Shown: positions 42,438 through 51,462, counted from the stretch's first letter. The stretch: 64,000 nucleotides of DNA from Methanobacterium bryantii (GCF_002287175.1 NZ_LMVM01000023.1:310001-374000), one strand, 5' to 3'. Notes: generated by a model not told the origin, from the sequence alone. Program-made: numbers and translations.

Positions 42438-42671
42438 TCATTCCACTGTTTTCTCACTTAAACTTTCTTCATTCAGCTTCTTTTTTATTCGCTCCAATGC
42501 TTTTGATAGTTCAAGGCTCGAATTAATATGATCTGCTATAAAATCAGTGATAAGGTCTTCATCATTAATTTCTTCATTTTTAGCATACCCTATGATGGCC
42601 AATAATGATTCCTGCCACGCTTGATATTCCTTTGTAGCTGCAAATTCATTTATCAAATCATCGTTACTCAT
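42438..42671 (-). CDS. Small acidic helical protein, unknown
   Basis: About 77 residues, acidic, mostly helix, no Cys or membrane segment. ATG at 42671 is preceded by GGTGAT, while the in-frame ATG at 42686 overlaps that site. Separated from the HEPN gene by 410 bases, so not an obvious operon partner. Family not recognised. Confidence 0.5.
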   Translation of the reverse strand: MSNDDLINEFAATKEYQAWQESLLAIIGYAKNEEINDEDLITDFIADHINSSLELSKALERIKKKLNEESLSEKTVE

Positions 42672-43589
42672 ATACATCACCCCCATTTGCTTAATTCCCC
42701 AATTAAGATTATAATAGAATAGATTTAAGTTAAATTTTAGGTGAAAACCCGCTAAAAAATTTTAAAAACATTTTATATTACTCTGACTTTTTATAGTAAT
42801 AATTATTACTAATTTAGTAAAAAATTAAGATCGTAAAATAGTTAGAATAACTCCAATTAAAGGTATTTAAAAAGCAAAAAACCAATGTTCATTCCGACTC
42901 AGCAGGGGCAAAAACTCCTCATTCAAGAAATTAAGGCCTTTTCCACTCGTTCAAGTAGTACAAAGAATTTTAGTTATTTTGCACACTCCTAAAAGTTTCA
43001 CTGATTTTAACCGGCTGGTTTTCTGGATTCAACTAAATATAGCTACAGCAGACCACCAATACAACAATAAACTTGTCCCTGCACAATAATGTCTCCAATA
43101 TTAAAAAGCGCACATTTTGGCATTTTACCTTTTCCCATTAATTATTACAACTTTTTATTTTTCCACGTAAAATTATGATGGTTAACTATGAAAATTAATC
43201 TTTATGGAGGTATTTAATAGATATTGGAGCAATTCTCATAAGTGGAGGCACTATTTTAACGCTCCAGTTATGTACACATGTACTCTAGAGGAAAAAACGG
43301 CCTAATTACCCCTAAGTTCAGGATACTGATCTTCAAAACTATAAAAAGATTCATTTTTACCATGGAATATCGACATTTTAGAGCCCCTCCCACTTCATAC
43401 CTGAACTGTACAGGTAACTCCTAACTCCATTCTTTCTGGGAGGGGTTCCCACATTCATCTAAAAAAATAAAGCGTTTCTGTTTAGTCTTTATATTACTTT
43501 AAAAATAATAATTAGGCATTTAACCACAATCGCCAATAAAAGTACTGTACTCAAATATAAATAAGATTAGTGCCACATATAAACTTGTT
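42672..43589. other. Long spacer with a stem-loop and a decayed reading frame
   Basis: About 920 bases with no intact gene. A GGAGG at 43206 is followed by a 23-codon frame beginning at ATA 43217 that reads IDIGAILISGGTILTLQL and then stops, which looks like the decayed start of a membrane protein gene. A long stem-loop is at 43381-43448. The last 60 bases hold the promoter of the response regulator. Confidence 0.5.
43381..43448. ncRNA. Candidate structured RNA or large stem-loop
   Basis: GAGCCCCTCCCA (43381-43392) pairs over 12 positions with TGGGAGGGGTTC (43437-43448, one G-T). The 44-base loop contains a second stem ACCTG / CAGGT (43399-43415) around a seven-base loop. The region is GC-rich against a very AT-rich background, which often marks structured RNA in AT-rich archaea. 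Transcription direction is not known. Confidence 0.35.
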
Positions 43590-43955
43590 ATGAACGTTTT
43601 AATCGTTGAAAATGAATCCAGCACTATTTTAGACTTAAAAGCAACTTTAGGGAGCTTAGGACACTCAGTAGTTGCTGTAGCTTCAAGTGGGAAAGAAGCA
43701 GTTCAAAAAGTAGGAAATTTAAACCCAGATCTAGTTTTAATAGATATAAAATTAAAGGGTGAAATGAGCGGCGTGGAAGCTGCAAACAAAATAAAGGATC
43801 TCTATAAAATTCCAGTTATATTCCTGACTATTTTTATTAAAAACTGCCTGATTAAATCATTCGGGCTACCTGAAGATGCTGTTGTTTTAAATAAGCCTGT
43901 GAAGCAGGAACATTTAAAATACGGGATCTCAAGAGCTTTCTCCAAAATTAAATGA
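43590..43955 (+). CDS. Single-domain response regulator
   Basis: 121 residues, CheY-like receiver only. Phospho-acceptor Asp lies in LIDIKLKG, Thr in FLTIF and the conserved Lys in LNKPVK. The first acidic pair reads VENES, with Asn where a second acidic residue usually sits, so metal binding may be altered. No output domain. A TATA-like AAATATAAATAAG sits about 30 bases before the ATG, so the message is nearly leaderless. No kinase is next to it; the three kinases in this window are possible partners, which is inference. Confidence 0.82.
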   Translation: MNVLIVENESSTILDLKATLGSLGHSVVAVASSGKEAVQKVGNLNPDLVLIDIKLKGEMSGVEAANKIKDLYKIPVIFLTIFIKNCLIKSFGLPEDAVVLNKPVKQEHLKYGISRAFSKIK

Positions 43956-44011
43956 ATATTTAAACCTTTAAAAAGTAATATTTTTATCATATATATAACA
44001 TACTACGTATA

Positions 44012-44251
44012 ATGAAACTCCAAATTTACAGAACTGATGATTGTCCTAAATGTGGACTATTTTGGAAAAATCTAAAAGAAGCAGTAAAAGAGCTTAATTT
44101 AGATGAAAAAATAGAAAGAATTGATTTAGAGCATGCCATAAAGATGAACATAACTAGCTGTCCTGCACTAATTATAAACGGAGAAATAAAATCCATGGGA
44201 ACGTTGTTATCAGTCGAAGAATTAAAAAAAATGTTAAAAGAGAATATGTAA
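44012..44251 (+). CDS. Small thioredoxin/glutaredoxin-like protein
   Basis: 79 residues, single thioredoxin-fold domain with active-site CPKC after a beta strand, and cis-Pro in SCPALIING. Likely a thiol-disulfide carrier in the cytoplasm. A TATA stretch (about 43990-43997) lies 15-20 bases before the ATG, so the transcript is probably leaderless. Lies 56 bases after the response regulator gene. Confidence 0.82.
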   Translation: MKLQIYRTDDCPKCGLFWKNLKEAVKELNLDEKIERIDLEHAIKMNITSCPALIINGEIKSMGTLLSVEELKKMLKENM

Positions 44252-44535
44252 CATTTAACTAATTATTAGAGGGGATATCTCACATAAACCAACAGAATGA
44301 ATGAAACAACCATTTGTATTTCATGATTAATTAAAAAATAGCTGGTTTTAATTGTTTATTAACTAAATAAACATCCTTTATAATCACATTGAAGACACCA
44401 CATCATTATAATATTATCAGTTGAAATCTACATCAAATGTGATAGCACTGCAATTCTTGAAATATATCTTTTATTTTAACAGAAAACATTTATATCACCT
44501 GCAATTAAATATTTGGTTATTTAGAAGGTGAAAAT

Positions 44536-45192
44536 TTGAAGATAATTATTTTTGGTGCTACAGGTATGGTCGGTTCAGAGGTAGTTCGCCAGGCGATCAA
44601 AAAACAGGATATTAACGAAATTACAGCAGTTGTGCGTAATCCCTTAAGTATTGATGATCCAAAGCTAAAAACAATCTTAAAAACTGATTTTTTAGATTAT
44701 ACCGATTTAATACCTGTTTTTAAAGAGGTAGATGCATGTATATGGTGCCTTGGTATTTCACAAAACCAGGTAAGTAAAGAAGAGTATGAGATAATTACTT
44801 ATGAATATGCTGTTGCGGCAGCTAAAACTATGCTTGCAGCTAACCCTGCAGTAACTTTTGTTTTTTTAAGTGGACAGGGGGCAGATTCCTCTGAAAAAAG
44901 CAGAATTCTTTTTGCAAGAATAAAAGGAAAAACTGAAAATGCATTAAAAGAATTAAATTTTAAAGAGCTGTATATAGCCCGGCCTGGAGGAATTATACCA
45001 ACATATCCCAAGACCAATGAATCTATTCTCAAGAAAATAACAGTAGGATTCATTAAAATTTCAGGTAAGATTGTCCCATCCACCGTGATAACTTCCAAGC
45101 AACTAGCGCAAGCCCTGCTTTACGTGGCTGAAAAAGGCAGTGATGCAATTACACTTGACAATAAATCACTCCAAAAGTTAAGTGCAAATTAA
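44536..45192 (+). CDS. NAD(P)-binding Rossmann protein (atypical SDR, NmrA/HTATIP2-like)
   Basis: 218 residues. Nucleotide loop FGATGMVGSEV (GxxGxxG) at the N-terminus; no YxxxK catalytic pair of classic SDRs; middle block VFLSGQGADSSEKS and YIARPGGIIPTY resemble atypical extended SDRs that bind NADPH without clear enzymatic function. TTG start with GGTGA seven bases upstream. Solitary. Confidence 0.82.
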   Translation: MKIIIFGATGMVGSEVVRQAIKKQDINEITAVVRNPLSIDDPKLKTILKTDFLDYTDLIPVFKEVDACIWCLGISQNQVSKEEYEIITYEYAVAAAKTMLAANPAVTFVFLSGQGADSSEKSRILFARIKGKTENALKELNFKELYIARPGGIIPTYPKTNESILKKITVGFIKISGKIVPSTVITSKQLAQALLYVAEKGSDAITLDNKSLQKLSAN

Positions 45193-45302
45193 ATTTAGTG
45201 TTTTTTTTTATGATTTTGCAAAATAGAACTAACATTCCCCACGTCAAAAGTAATAACATCAAGTTATATAATAATAAATAGAAGATGTTTGAAGGTAAAA
45301 CC

Positions 45303-45962
45303 ATGAAATTTCAAAGGGGAAGTATATTCAGACCAGAAAAAGATTACTATAAAGAAGCGGGAATTTTATTGTTAATAAGTTGTTTACAATTTTTTTTGGC
45401 AGTTAACCTAGCCGAAACACAGTTTCCAGGCTACAGCATTGCTAAAAACACATTAAGTGATTTAGGGGGTACATTACCCCCTGTAGAACCATCAGCTATG
45501 ATTTTTAACCTCAGCGTTATTATCATGGGGATTCTTGTACTTGCAGCAGTTTATTTAATCCTCAAAAGTGGAGGCTGCCGTTTATTTTCATCCTGTCTGG
45601 CCATCGCCGCCGCAGGTGCTTTAGGGGTAGGACTATTCCCTTCATATACTGGAAGCACACATGCATTCTTTTCAGTAATTGTATTCCTATTTGGAAGTTT
45701 AGCTGTCATTTTTTCCTATAGATTGGGATTAAATATACCCATGGTTGTAGTTTCATTAGTAACTGGCTTATTTTCTCTCATGTTAATCCTATCATTCGCT
45801 GTAATTTATGGAAATAATCCTTTTGCAGCATATTTAGGTTTAGGCGGTGCTGAAAGGTTTATTGCATACCCCACTCTTTTATATATCATAGGCCTTGGGG
45901 GCTACCTTACAAGCAGGGGAAAAGACTGGGTTCGGATAAGGTTTACTAAAGGGTACTGGTAA
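45303..45962 (+). CDS. DUF998 membrane protein
   Basis: 219 residues with about six membrane helices. Start region with AKNTLSDLGG is the DUF998 hallmark, plus GVGLFPSYTGSTHAFFS in the middle. Function unknown. The ATG at 45303 has GGT a few bases upstream and places the first helix normally; the ATG at 45285 would add six residues. Confidence 0.8.
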   Translation: MKFQRGSIFRPEKDYYKEAGILLLISCLQFFLAVNLAETQFPGYSIAKNTLSDLGGTLPPVEPSAMIFNLSVIIMGILVLAAVYLILKSGGCRLFSSCLAIAAAGALGVGLFPSYTGSTHAFFSVIVFLFGSLAVIFSYRLGLNIPMVVVSLVTGLFSLMLILSFAVIYGNNPFAAYLGLGGAERFIAYPTLLYIIGLGGYLTSRGKDWVRIRFTKGYW

Positions 45963-46153
45963 TATTTTAGTAATTAAAATCCATCACAGCATACTTATCT
46001 ATTTAAAATCAATAAATATCTTTTTTACATTAAAGTATAATTAAAGAAGTTGAAAACATCTTCTTTAGATCTAAAAACTTAAAAAAGTTACAAACTAACA
46101 GCTTTAAAAATTAAAAAATAGAATATTCAGCACGTCAAAAGCAGTAATGAATC

Positions 46154-46369
46154 CTATTTGGAAATTTTCTCCTTATCATGTATTCTAGAACTCATTCTAG
46201 CCGTAAGTATTTTTTTAGCCCTTAAAAGGTTTTCATCAGGGTTTTCGGATTTCTCAATTGCATCTTCAACTTCCTTAAGCACTTTCTTAAAGTCTTTACC
46301 TCTGCTTTCACGCGCCTTTTTTAAAAGGTCTTTAGATCTATAACCTTCTTCCGTATTTTGAGGTGTCAT
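46154..46369 (-). CDS. Small charged helical protein, unknown
   Basis: 71 residues, highly charged with Lys/Glu repeats and heptad-like Leu/Ile, so probably a single coiled helix. AGGAT eight bases before the ATG. No family recognised. It is in the same direction as the downstream membrane gene group but separated by about 180 bases from it. Confidence 0.5.
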   Translation of the reverse strand: MTPQNTEEGYRSKDLLKKARESRGKDFKKVLKEVEDAIEKSENPDENLLRAKKILTARMSSRIHDKEKISK

Positions 46370-46547
46370 TTTTTATAATCCTGTAAATTTGATCATCATA
46401 TTAAATTATATATTTTTAATAATAAGTACTATTTCATATATCTATTCTTCTTTTAAGGATTCCGTTAGACAGTACTCAGAAAAAATTTACAGTAAATTTT
46501 AAAAAGGAACATATAACGCTTTATTTAATCTAAATAATAGATAACAT

Positions 46548-46940
46548 TTATTTCTTTCGAGATTCCAGCAAACCAATAAAACTATCCAAACCATCCTTAC
46601 TGGATTCTATTATATCTATAGCAGAGTCCAGTTCATCATCTTTAACTTTCTGATCTACCCTTAACCTGTGAATAATAAACCCAATAATGGAGAGTATTGC
46701 CATAAAAATCAAGATATAAAAAATTAAAGCCAACACATAAGGTAAAGTGTCCATGTTATCCATTGTAATAAACGATAAAATAAAAAGTACTAAAAATGCA
46801 CTGCTAAAACAAGCTGCAATGATCAAAAGCAATTTTTTATCGTCATTTTTATCTCTAAATGCAGAATACGCAGCTATAGATAATGAAGCCCCCGCTAAAC
46901 TAAAAACCAAAAATTCAGGAATTAAAACATTAATATCCAT
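46548..46940 (-). CDS. Membrane protein, tandem paralog 2
   Basis: 130 residues with three membrane helices and a soluble C-terminal helix. LVFSLAGASLSIAAYSAFRD, then AFLVLFILSFIT and LPYVLALIFYILIFMAILSIIG. It matches the neighbouring gene (46946-47260) over the first 95 residues. GGAG eight bases before the ATG. It differs by having an extra acidic C-terminal tail. Unknown function. Confidence 0.65.
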   Translation of the reverse strand: MDINVLIPEFLVFSLAGASLSIAAYSAFRDKNDDKKLLLIIAACFSSAFLVLFILSFITMDNMDTLPYVLALIFYILIFMAILSIIGFIIHRLRVDQKVKDDELDSAIDIIESSKDGLDSFIGLLESRKK

Positions 46941-46945
46941 CCTTT

Positions 46946-47260
46946 TTACTCCTTTTTAATTTTTACTTTTATTTTTACATTTATTAACGCATAATAATTA
47001 ATTAATCCAATAATAGATAAAATTGCTGTAAAAATCAGAATATAAAAAATTAAAGCTAACATATAAGGTAAAGTATCCAAGTTACCCCTTGTAATAAATG
47101 ATAAAATGAAAATCACTAAAAATGCACAGTTAAAACAATATGCAATGATCAAAAACAATTTCCTATCGCTATCTCTAAATGCTGAATACGCAGCTATAAA
47201 TAATGAAGCCCCTGCTAAACTAAAAACCATAAATTTCGGAATTAAAGCCGTGATGTCCAT
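46946..47260 (-). CDS. Membrane protein, tandem paralog 1
   Basis: 104 residues; the upstream copy of the pair, about 70 percent like the downstream one by eye across the membrane part, but with a short basic tail. GGAG five bases before the ATG. Only five bases separate it from the next gene, so they are co-transcribed. The pair arose by tandem duplication. Confidence 0.65.
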   Translation of the reverse strand: MDITALIPKFMVFSLAGASLFIAAYSAFRDSDRKLFLIIAYCFNCAFLVIFILSFITRGNLDTLPYMLALIFYILIFTAILSIIGLINYYALINVKIKVKIKKE

Positions 47261-47330
47261 TTTTACTCCTTTTAATCTTTTATTTTTCTATTTATTAACC
47301 ATAAAATACTGGAATGTTAAAAATTATATC

Positions 47331-48020
47331 TTATTCATTGTAACACTGCTGGTTTAACACTTCATCTTTAGTTAATAATTGAGCGTGTTCCAACATTTCA
47401 TTAAACGCATTAACATAAATTTTTATTAATCCCGGATTGCTATTTTTAACACCGACTGATCCCCTGCTTTCATTGTGCCTATGAGGCTTTTCTATATATA
47501 AATGACCATTATTAAACTTACGAAAAACTGAGTTTTTCGAGGGCTCCAATAAATTCTGCGAATTTATTGAGAGAATCATGAAGTGTTTAATAGGTCTTAT
47601 TGGCAAAATAAAGTATTTAACGCTTTTATATTTATCAAGAAGTGTGTAAATTTCAGTTTTATCTTCACAAAAGATTTTAGGTCCAGCTATAATTGTTATT
47701 AATCTAAATTTATGATTAATTGCGTGTTTAACTATCTCTTGAGTATCTTCGCTGAATTCTCCAACCACCAATTTGAGTTCCAATTCTCCCGTAATTTTTC
47801 CTTTATTTTTTAGGTTCTTCAGCTCTTCAATCAGATTAAATCTCCAAACTCTTTTTTTAAATCGTTCATCACTGTGAAAAAGGATAATTTCATTTCCATA
47901 TTGCACATTGCCCGGAGGATTATGCCTGTAAATTAATTTAATTAAGACAATAACCATACAAAATGCAAATAAACTGACTAATGTTAAAACTATAAGATAA
48001 TTAATCTGGATTTTCTGCAC
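47331..48020 (-). CDS. Membrane-anchored protein with unknown soluble domain
   Basis: 229 residues. One N-terminal membrane helix (about 8-28), then a soluble alpha/beta domain with no motif I can name. The predicted GTG start lies only four bases after GAGGG, which is tight; the first in-frame ATG would cut into the membrane helix. Possibly an unusual start. Two palindromes lie directly upstream (48028-48065). Unknown function. Confidence 0.55.
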   Translation of the reverse strand: MQKIQINYLIVLTLVSLFAFCMVIVLIKLIYRHNPPGNVQYGNEIILFHSDERFKKRVWRFNLIEELKNLKNKGKITGELELKLVVGEFSEDTQEIVKHAINHKFRLITIIAGPKIFCEDKTEIYTLLDKYKSVKYFILPIRPIKHFMILSINSQNLLEPSKNSVFRKFNNGHLYIEKPHRHNESRGSVGVKNSNPGLIKIYVNAFNEMLEHAQLLTKDEVLNQQCYNE

Positions 48021-48027
48021 CCTCTAG

Positions 48028-48065
48028 ATATCACAAAATGTGATATATTTTACACTTGAAGTGTA
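48028..48065. promoter_or_regulatory. Paired operator-like palindromes
   Basis: ATATCACA / TGTGATAT with a 3-base spacer (48028-48046) and TACACT / AGTGTA with a 3-base spacer (48051-48065). Both are exact. They lie directly upstream of the 229-residue gene and downstream of the MFS gene, so are likely binding sites for a dimeric regulator. Confidence 0.5.
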
Positions 48066-48228
48066 TGTCTCATCTTACTAATAAATTCTCCGAAACGTAT
48101 CAGAAAGATTACAACAAAAAAACTAATTTGATAACTATAATCCAAAATAGTAAAAAAACTAATTTAATGTTTTATAAATGCAGTTAAGCTTTATAAGTCC
48201 AATTTATCCATGTTATCCCTATTTAAGC

Positions 48229-49662
48229 CTATTTTGAAGCGCTGTTTAAAATATTTTCCAGATATTTTTTAGTCCTTTCCTCAAAGATACTCTTTCTATG
48301 CTTGACAGCATCACCATAATCTGATATAACCTTCTTCTTATTTTTAACACCCGTAAATGACAGTAAAGCCATTAAAGTGCTTAAAATAGCCCCAAATAAA
48401 ACAACTCTATGTATCCCTGTTGTTAAATCAACTGCTGCACCTGAAAATAACTGATTTTGAAGCATGAGCTGTGAAGATATAGCAGAATTTATCAAAAGTC
48501 CTGCATAACAAACAGCAAAAACCATGCCCATATCCCTTACAGTTGCAATAATACCCGATGCCATCCCTGCATTTTTGTGGGACAGTGTTGACATCAATGT
48601 TTTATTTGCAGGGGCCTGAAATAATGCCGTACCAAGTCCAAGAAGTGCAAGGCGCCAGAAAACATCTATGACACTGGAAGAAACTGTAATTTGAGTCATT
48701 AAAAGCATTGCAGCTATGCAAATAACTGATCCAAAGAAAACTGGAATCCGTGACCCTACTCTATCCGACAAAGAACCACTTACAGTGGCCATAAACATCA
48801 TAACTATAGGTGAAGCAGTTAAAACCATACCTGATATACTTGAGCTAAGATGCAAGACTTTCTGCAGGTAAAAAGGCATTGCAAAAAGCATCATGTACAT
48901 GCATATATAATTTAAGTGCAAACACGCGTTGAATGCTGAAAATACTTTATTTTTAAATAATTTCAGTTCTATTATCGGGTTTTTTGATTTTAACTCAGTA
49001 TGTACAAATATAACAAATGCCATCACCGCGAAAAGCCCCATAATAGCTGCAGTTGTGTAATTTGAGCTTTCTATAAGATTCAATGCATAAATTATCAGGA
49101 ACAAATAAGTAAATTGAAGTATCGTTCCAGGAATATCCCACTGGACTTCATTAGATTCGCCACGTTTAAGCGTGAAATAGCAGATTCCAAATGCCAGAAT
49201 TCCAACAGGAATATTTATCAAAAATATAGATCTCCAGCCAAAAAGACCATTCATGATTCCACCTATTGCAGGTCCAAATGCTAAACCTGCTGCAATAGCT
49301 ACAGAGTATATGCCCATTGCTTTTCCAAGGTAACGCAGTGGAAATGATTTTTCAATGATAACCATTGAAACTGAGAGGATCATAGATGCTGTAACCCCCT
49401 GCAATCCCCTGAATATAATTAAAGCTGTAATTGAAGGAGATAAACTGCAAAGTAACGAAGATATTACAAAACCAATAAGTCCCCAAAGAAACAGGCGTTC
49501 ATGGCCATAAAAATCTCCAAATCTAGCAAAAAACAGCACCAGACCTATAAACATGATCAGATAAGAAGTCAAAACCCATTCTGCTGTGGCCACATTAACC
49601 ATGAAAAATTCAGCTATCTGAGGAAGGGAAACATTAGTTATACTGGCATTTATTGGAACCAT
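48229..49662 (-). CDS. MFS drug/H+ antiporter (DHA2/EmrB-QacA type), 5' end damaged
   Basis: 477 residues as an open frame, with the 14-helix pattern of the DHA2 family. Signs: LFFARFGDFYGHERLF (motif A-like), GPAIGGIMNGLFGWRSIFLINIPVG and the family's second-half pattern. The open frame begins inside transmembrane helix 1 at an internal ATG; upstream, a normal start exists in another frame (see separate entry). Full-length start would add about 18 residues. Drug or organic-solute export is known of the family; substrate here is unknown. No regulator is adjacent. Confidence 0.8.
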   Translation of the reverse strand: MVPINASITNVSLPQIAEFFMVNVATAEWVLTSYLIMFIGLVLFFARFGDFYGHERLFLWGLIGFVISSLLCSLSPSITALIIFRGLQGVTASMILSVSMVIIEKSFPLRYLGKAMGIYSVAIAAGLAFGPAIGGIMNGLFGWRSIFLINIPVGILAFGICYFTLKRGESNEVQWDIPGTILQFTYLFLIIYALNLIESSNYTTAAIMGLFAVMAFVIFVHTELKSKNPIIELKLFKNKVFSAFNACLHLNYICMYMMLFAMPFYLQKVLHLSSSISGMVLTASPIVMMFMATVSGSLSDRVGSRIPVFFGSVICIAAMLLMTQITVSSSVIDVFWRLALLGLGTALFQAPANKTLMSTLSHKNAGMASGIIATVRDMGMVFAVCYAGLLINSAISSQLMLQNQLFSGAAVDLTTGIHRVVLFGAILSTLMALLSFTGVKNKKKVISDYGDAVKHRKSIFEERTKKYLENILNSASK

Positions 49663-49715
49663 TAAAGCGCCTATTGAAACAGCCAGAAGAATTCTCCATT
49701 TTTTACCATATTCAT
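49663..49715 (-). pseudogene. Frameshifted 5' end of the MFS gene
   Basis: Downstream of a GGATG-like site the frame reads ATG AAT ATG GTA AAA AAT, but it moves out of frame at a run of six A (T6 on the plus strand at 49699-49704). With a seventh A it would read MNMVKKWRILLAVSIGALMVP, continuing exactly into the open frame. So either a one-base deletion has broken the gene, or the sequence has a homopolymer error. Confidence 0.7.
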
Positions 49716-49981
49716 CCGTCGTACCAAGACCTTACAACTGGTGAAGTTAAAAAACAGCCTATGTCATACCGCATACGGCATGAAATTTGATTTTTAAGAT
49801 TAAAAGAGCAGTTATGTATTTTTAATATATTTTTTTGCGTTTTCGGGATTCTGTAAAAAAAAATTGCATTGAAATCCAATTTTAGTTGCACCTTCTATTT
49901 CTAGACCTTTTTCAGGAACTATACATTTTATTAATAGACTTTATGGTATACTTTTCAGGATATATAAATGTTCTCCAGATT

Positions 49982-50641
49982 TTATACATACCATCCATGC
50001 AACTTTTGAGTTACAGTTTCAAAAGTTGGCCCAAACAAGAAAATATTATTATGCAGTGCGTTCTCTATTTGAACAACTTGCATGCATTCAGACTTCAATT
50101 TAGCACATTCAGACATAATTTCAGGTACATCACGCGATCCATAAATAATCAATGATCTACTTTCATCAGGCTGAAATTGTGGAAGATCATTTAAAATATT
50201 GAATACAGTACATTTAGACTCGCGTACCCTATAATCCCTTCGTTCCTCAAGTAATTCCTTAGTTTTAGGACTGAATGTTCTGTTCAATGCAGGAGATATC
50301 CCAATAGCATAATCTGCACTGCTAATAAGTGAAAGACGCCCACCTAATGAATAGCCCACTGCAGTTACTTTCCCAAAAGGTCTAAAATGTGAAATAGCCG
50401 TTTCAATATCCAAAAGAATATCTCCATCCAGATCAAGCAGGTGTTCACCATGACCCCTAAGATCTATAGCCCCTACTACAAATCCTTTTTCTGCTATATG
50501 CCATGCAACGCCCATCATCTCTTCTTTTAAACCGCCGTAACCATGGACAGCTACAACCGCTCCTATGGGGTTTGGAGGTTTAAAAGTTACACATGGAACT
50601 TTTAAACCGTTGCCGTTAATTATTTCTCTTTCAATTTCCAT
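49982..50641 (-). CDS. Alpha/beta hydrolase (dienelactone hydrolase-like)
   Basis: 219 residues. Nucleophile elbow GYSLGG, upstream oxyanion motif VHGYGG, the acid in IYGSRDVPE, and His in ALHNNIF near the C-terminus complete the triad. The substrate is unknown; family members are esterases or lipases. It has GGT close to the ATG. It lies upstream of nothing on the same strand except the flavoprotein gene 41 bases before it, so the two may be one operon. Confidence 0.82.
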   Translation of the reverse strand: MEIEREIINGNGLKVPCVTFKPPNPIGAVVAVHGYGGLKEEMMGVAWHIAEKGFVVGAIDLRGHGEHLLDLDGDILLDIETAISHFRPFGKVTAVGYSLGGRLSLISSADYAIGISPALNRTFSPKTKELLEERRDYRVRESKCTVFNILNDLPQFQPDESRSLIIYGSRDVPEIMSECAKLKSECMQVVQIENALHNNIFLFGPTFETVTQKLHGWYV

Positions 50642-50682
50642 TTTTAGTGTACCATCTTTTAAAAAATATAATTTAAAAGTAC

Positions 50683-51243
50683 TTAATCCGCTTTAACCAG
50701 CTTCTTACCTATTGCCCTGGCTTTTTCAAGGACATCTTTCTTGTCATTAACTGCCCCCGGAGCATTATTATCCTGTGAACTCAACATATCAACGACATTA
50801 TATCCAAGGAACCCAAACATGTCTCTTGTAGAGTTATAATATCCTTCAAATGTGTTTTCATCAGGATTACCCTGAGTAAATACCAGTGCCATATCTTTTT
50901 TGCCGTATTTTTCTTCAAAACCAGTCATGAATAAAGCATAAAGTCGGTCTGTGAAGAGTTTTGCCTGGGCAGTCATCTGCCACATGTAAATTGGAGATCC
51001 AAGTACGAAAGCATCTGCTTCTTTTAGTTCTTTATAAATCTCCTGCATATCATCATCTGTAGCACATTCGCCATCATTGCTTTTACAATGCATACATGCC
51101 TTACACGGAGCTATAGCCATTTTATCAAGGTTGAAACTTTTTGTTTCTGCACCCACATCACCTGCTCCTTTAAGCATTTCTTCAACAAGAATTTCCGTAT
51201 TACCGCCCTCTCTTGGGCTCCCTATAAATCCAAGTACCTTCAT
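50683..51243 (-). CDS. Iron-sulfur-flavoprotein-like NADPH-dependent FMN reductase
   Basis: 186 residues. FMN phosphate loop GSPREGGNTE, then a Cys-rich loop CKACMHCKSNDGEC (Cys positions fit the compact iron-sulfur site of archaeal Isf proteins), and the LGSPIYMWQMTAQ flavin site. It should carry electrons between ferredoxin-like donors and acceptors. ATG at 51243 preceded by GGAGG. The HxlR regulator gene starts 220 bases away in the opposite direction. Confidence 0.87.
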   Translation of the reverse strand: MKVLGFIGSPREGGNTEILVEEMLKGAGDVGAETKSFNLDKMAIAPCKACMHCKSNDGECATDDDMQEIYKELKEADAFVLGSPIYMWQMTAQAKLFTDRLYALFMTGFEEKYGKKDMALVFTQGNPDENTFEGYYNSTRDMFGFLGYNVVDMLSSQDNNAPGAVNDKKDVLEKARAIGKKLVKAD

Positions 51244-51414
51244 CTTTTTTGCCTCCATTTAAAAAATAAACATATTGATCTTTTCATTAACTGCTCTTAA
51301 AAAAGCTTTTATATTATGCAGTAAGAGAGTCTAACTAATAAATCAAGATGGATACCTTAAAGTTATCTCTCAAATTCCATTCGATGTCTGTTTGGAGTTA
51401 GTTAAGTAGATTTT

Positions 51415-51449
51415 GTAACTATTAAGTGACTAAGTAACCAGTTAGTAAC
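51415..51449 (+). promoter_or_regulatory. Iterated GTAAC repeats before the HxlR gene
   Basis: GTAAC at 51415, GTGAC at 51426, GTAAC at 51434 and GTAAC at 51445: intervals of 11, 8 and 11 bases, about one helical turn. AGTAACC is repeated exactly at 51433 and 51444. They end 13 bases before the ATG, so a protein binding here would block transcription start or translation. Confidence 0.45.
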
Positions 51450-51462
51450 CGGGTGAAAATAT

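Noticed and set aside
43381..43448. Terminal inverted repeat of an insertion sequence
   Set aside because: The arms are only 12 bases, lie 44 bases apart, and no transposase fragment or target duplication is nearby; a stem-loop is a simpler reading.
49886..50155. Plus-strand 89-codon frame
   Set aside because: Overlaps the alpha/beta hydrolase gene on the other strand and has no motif or start signal.
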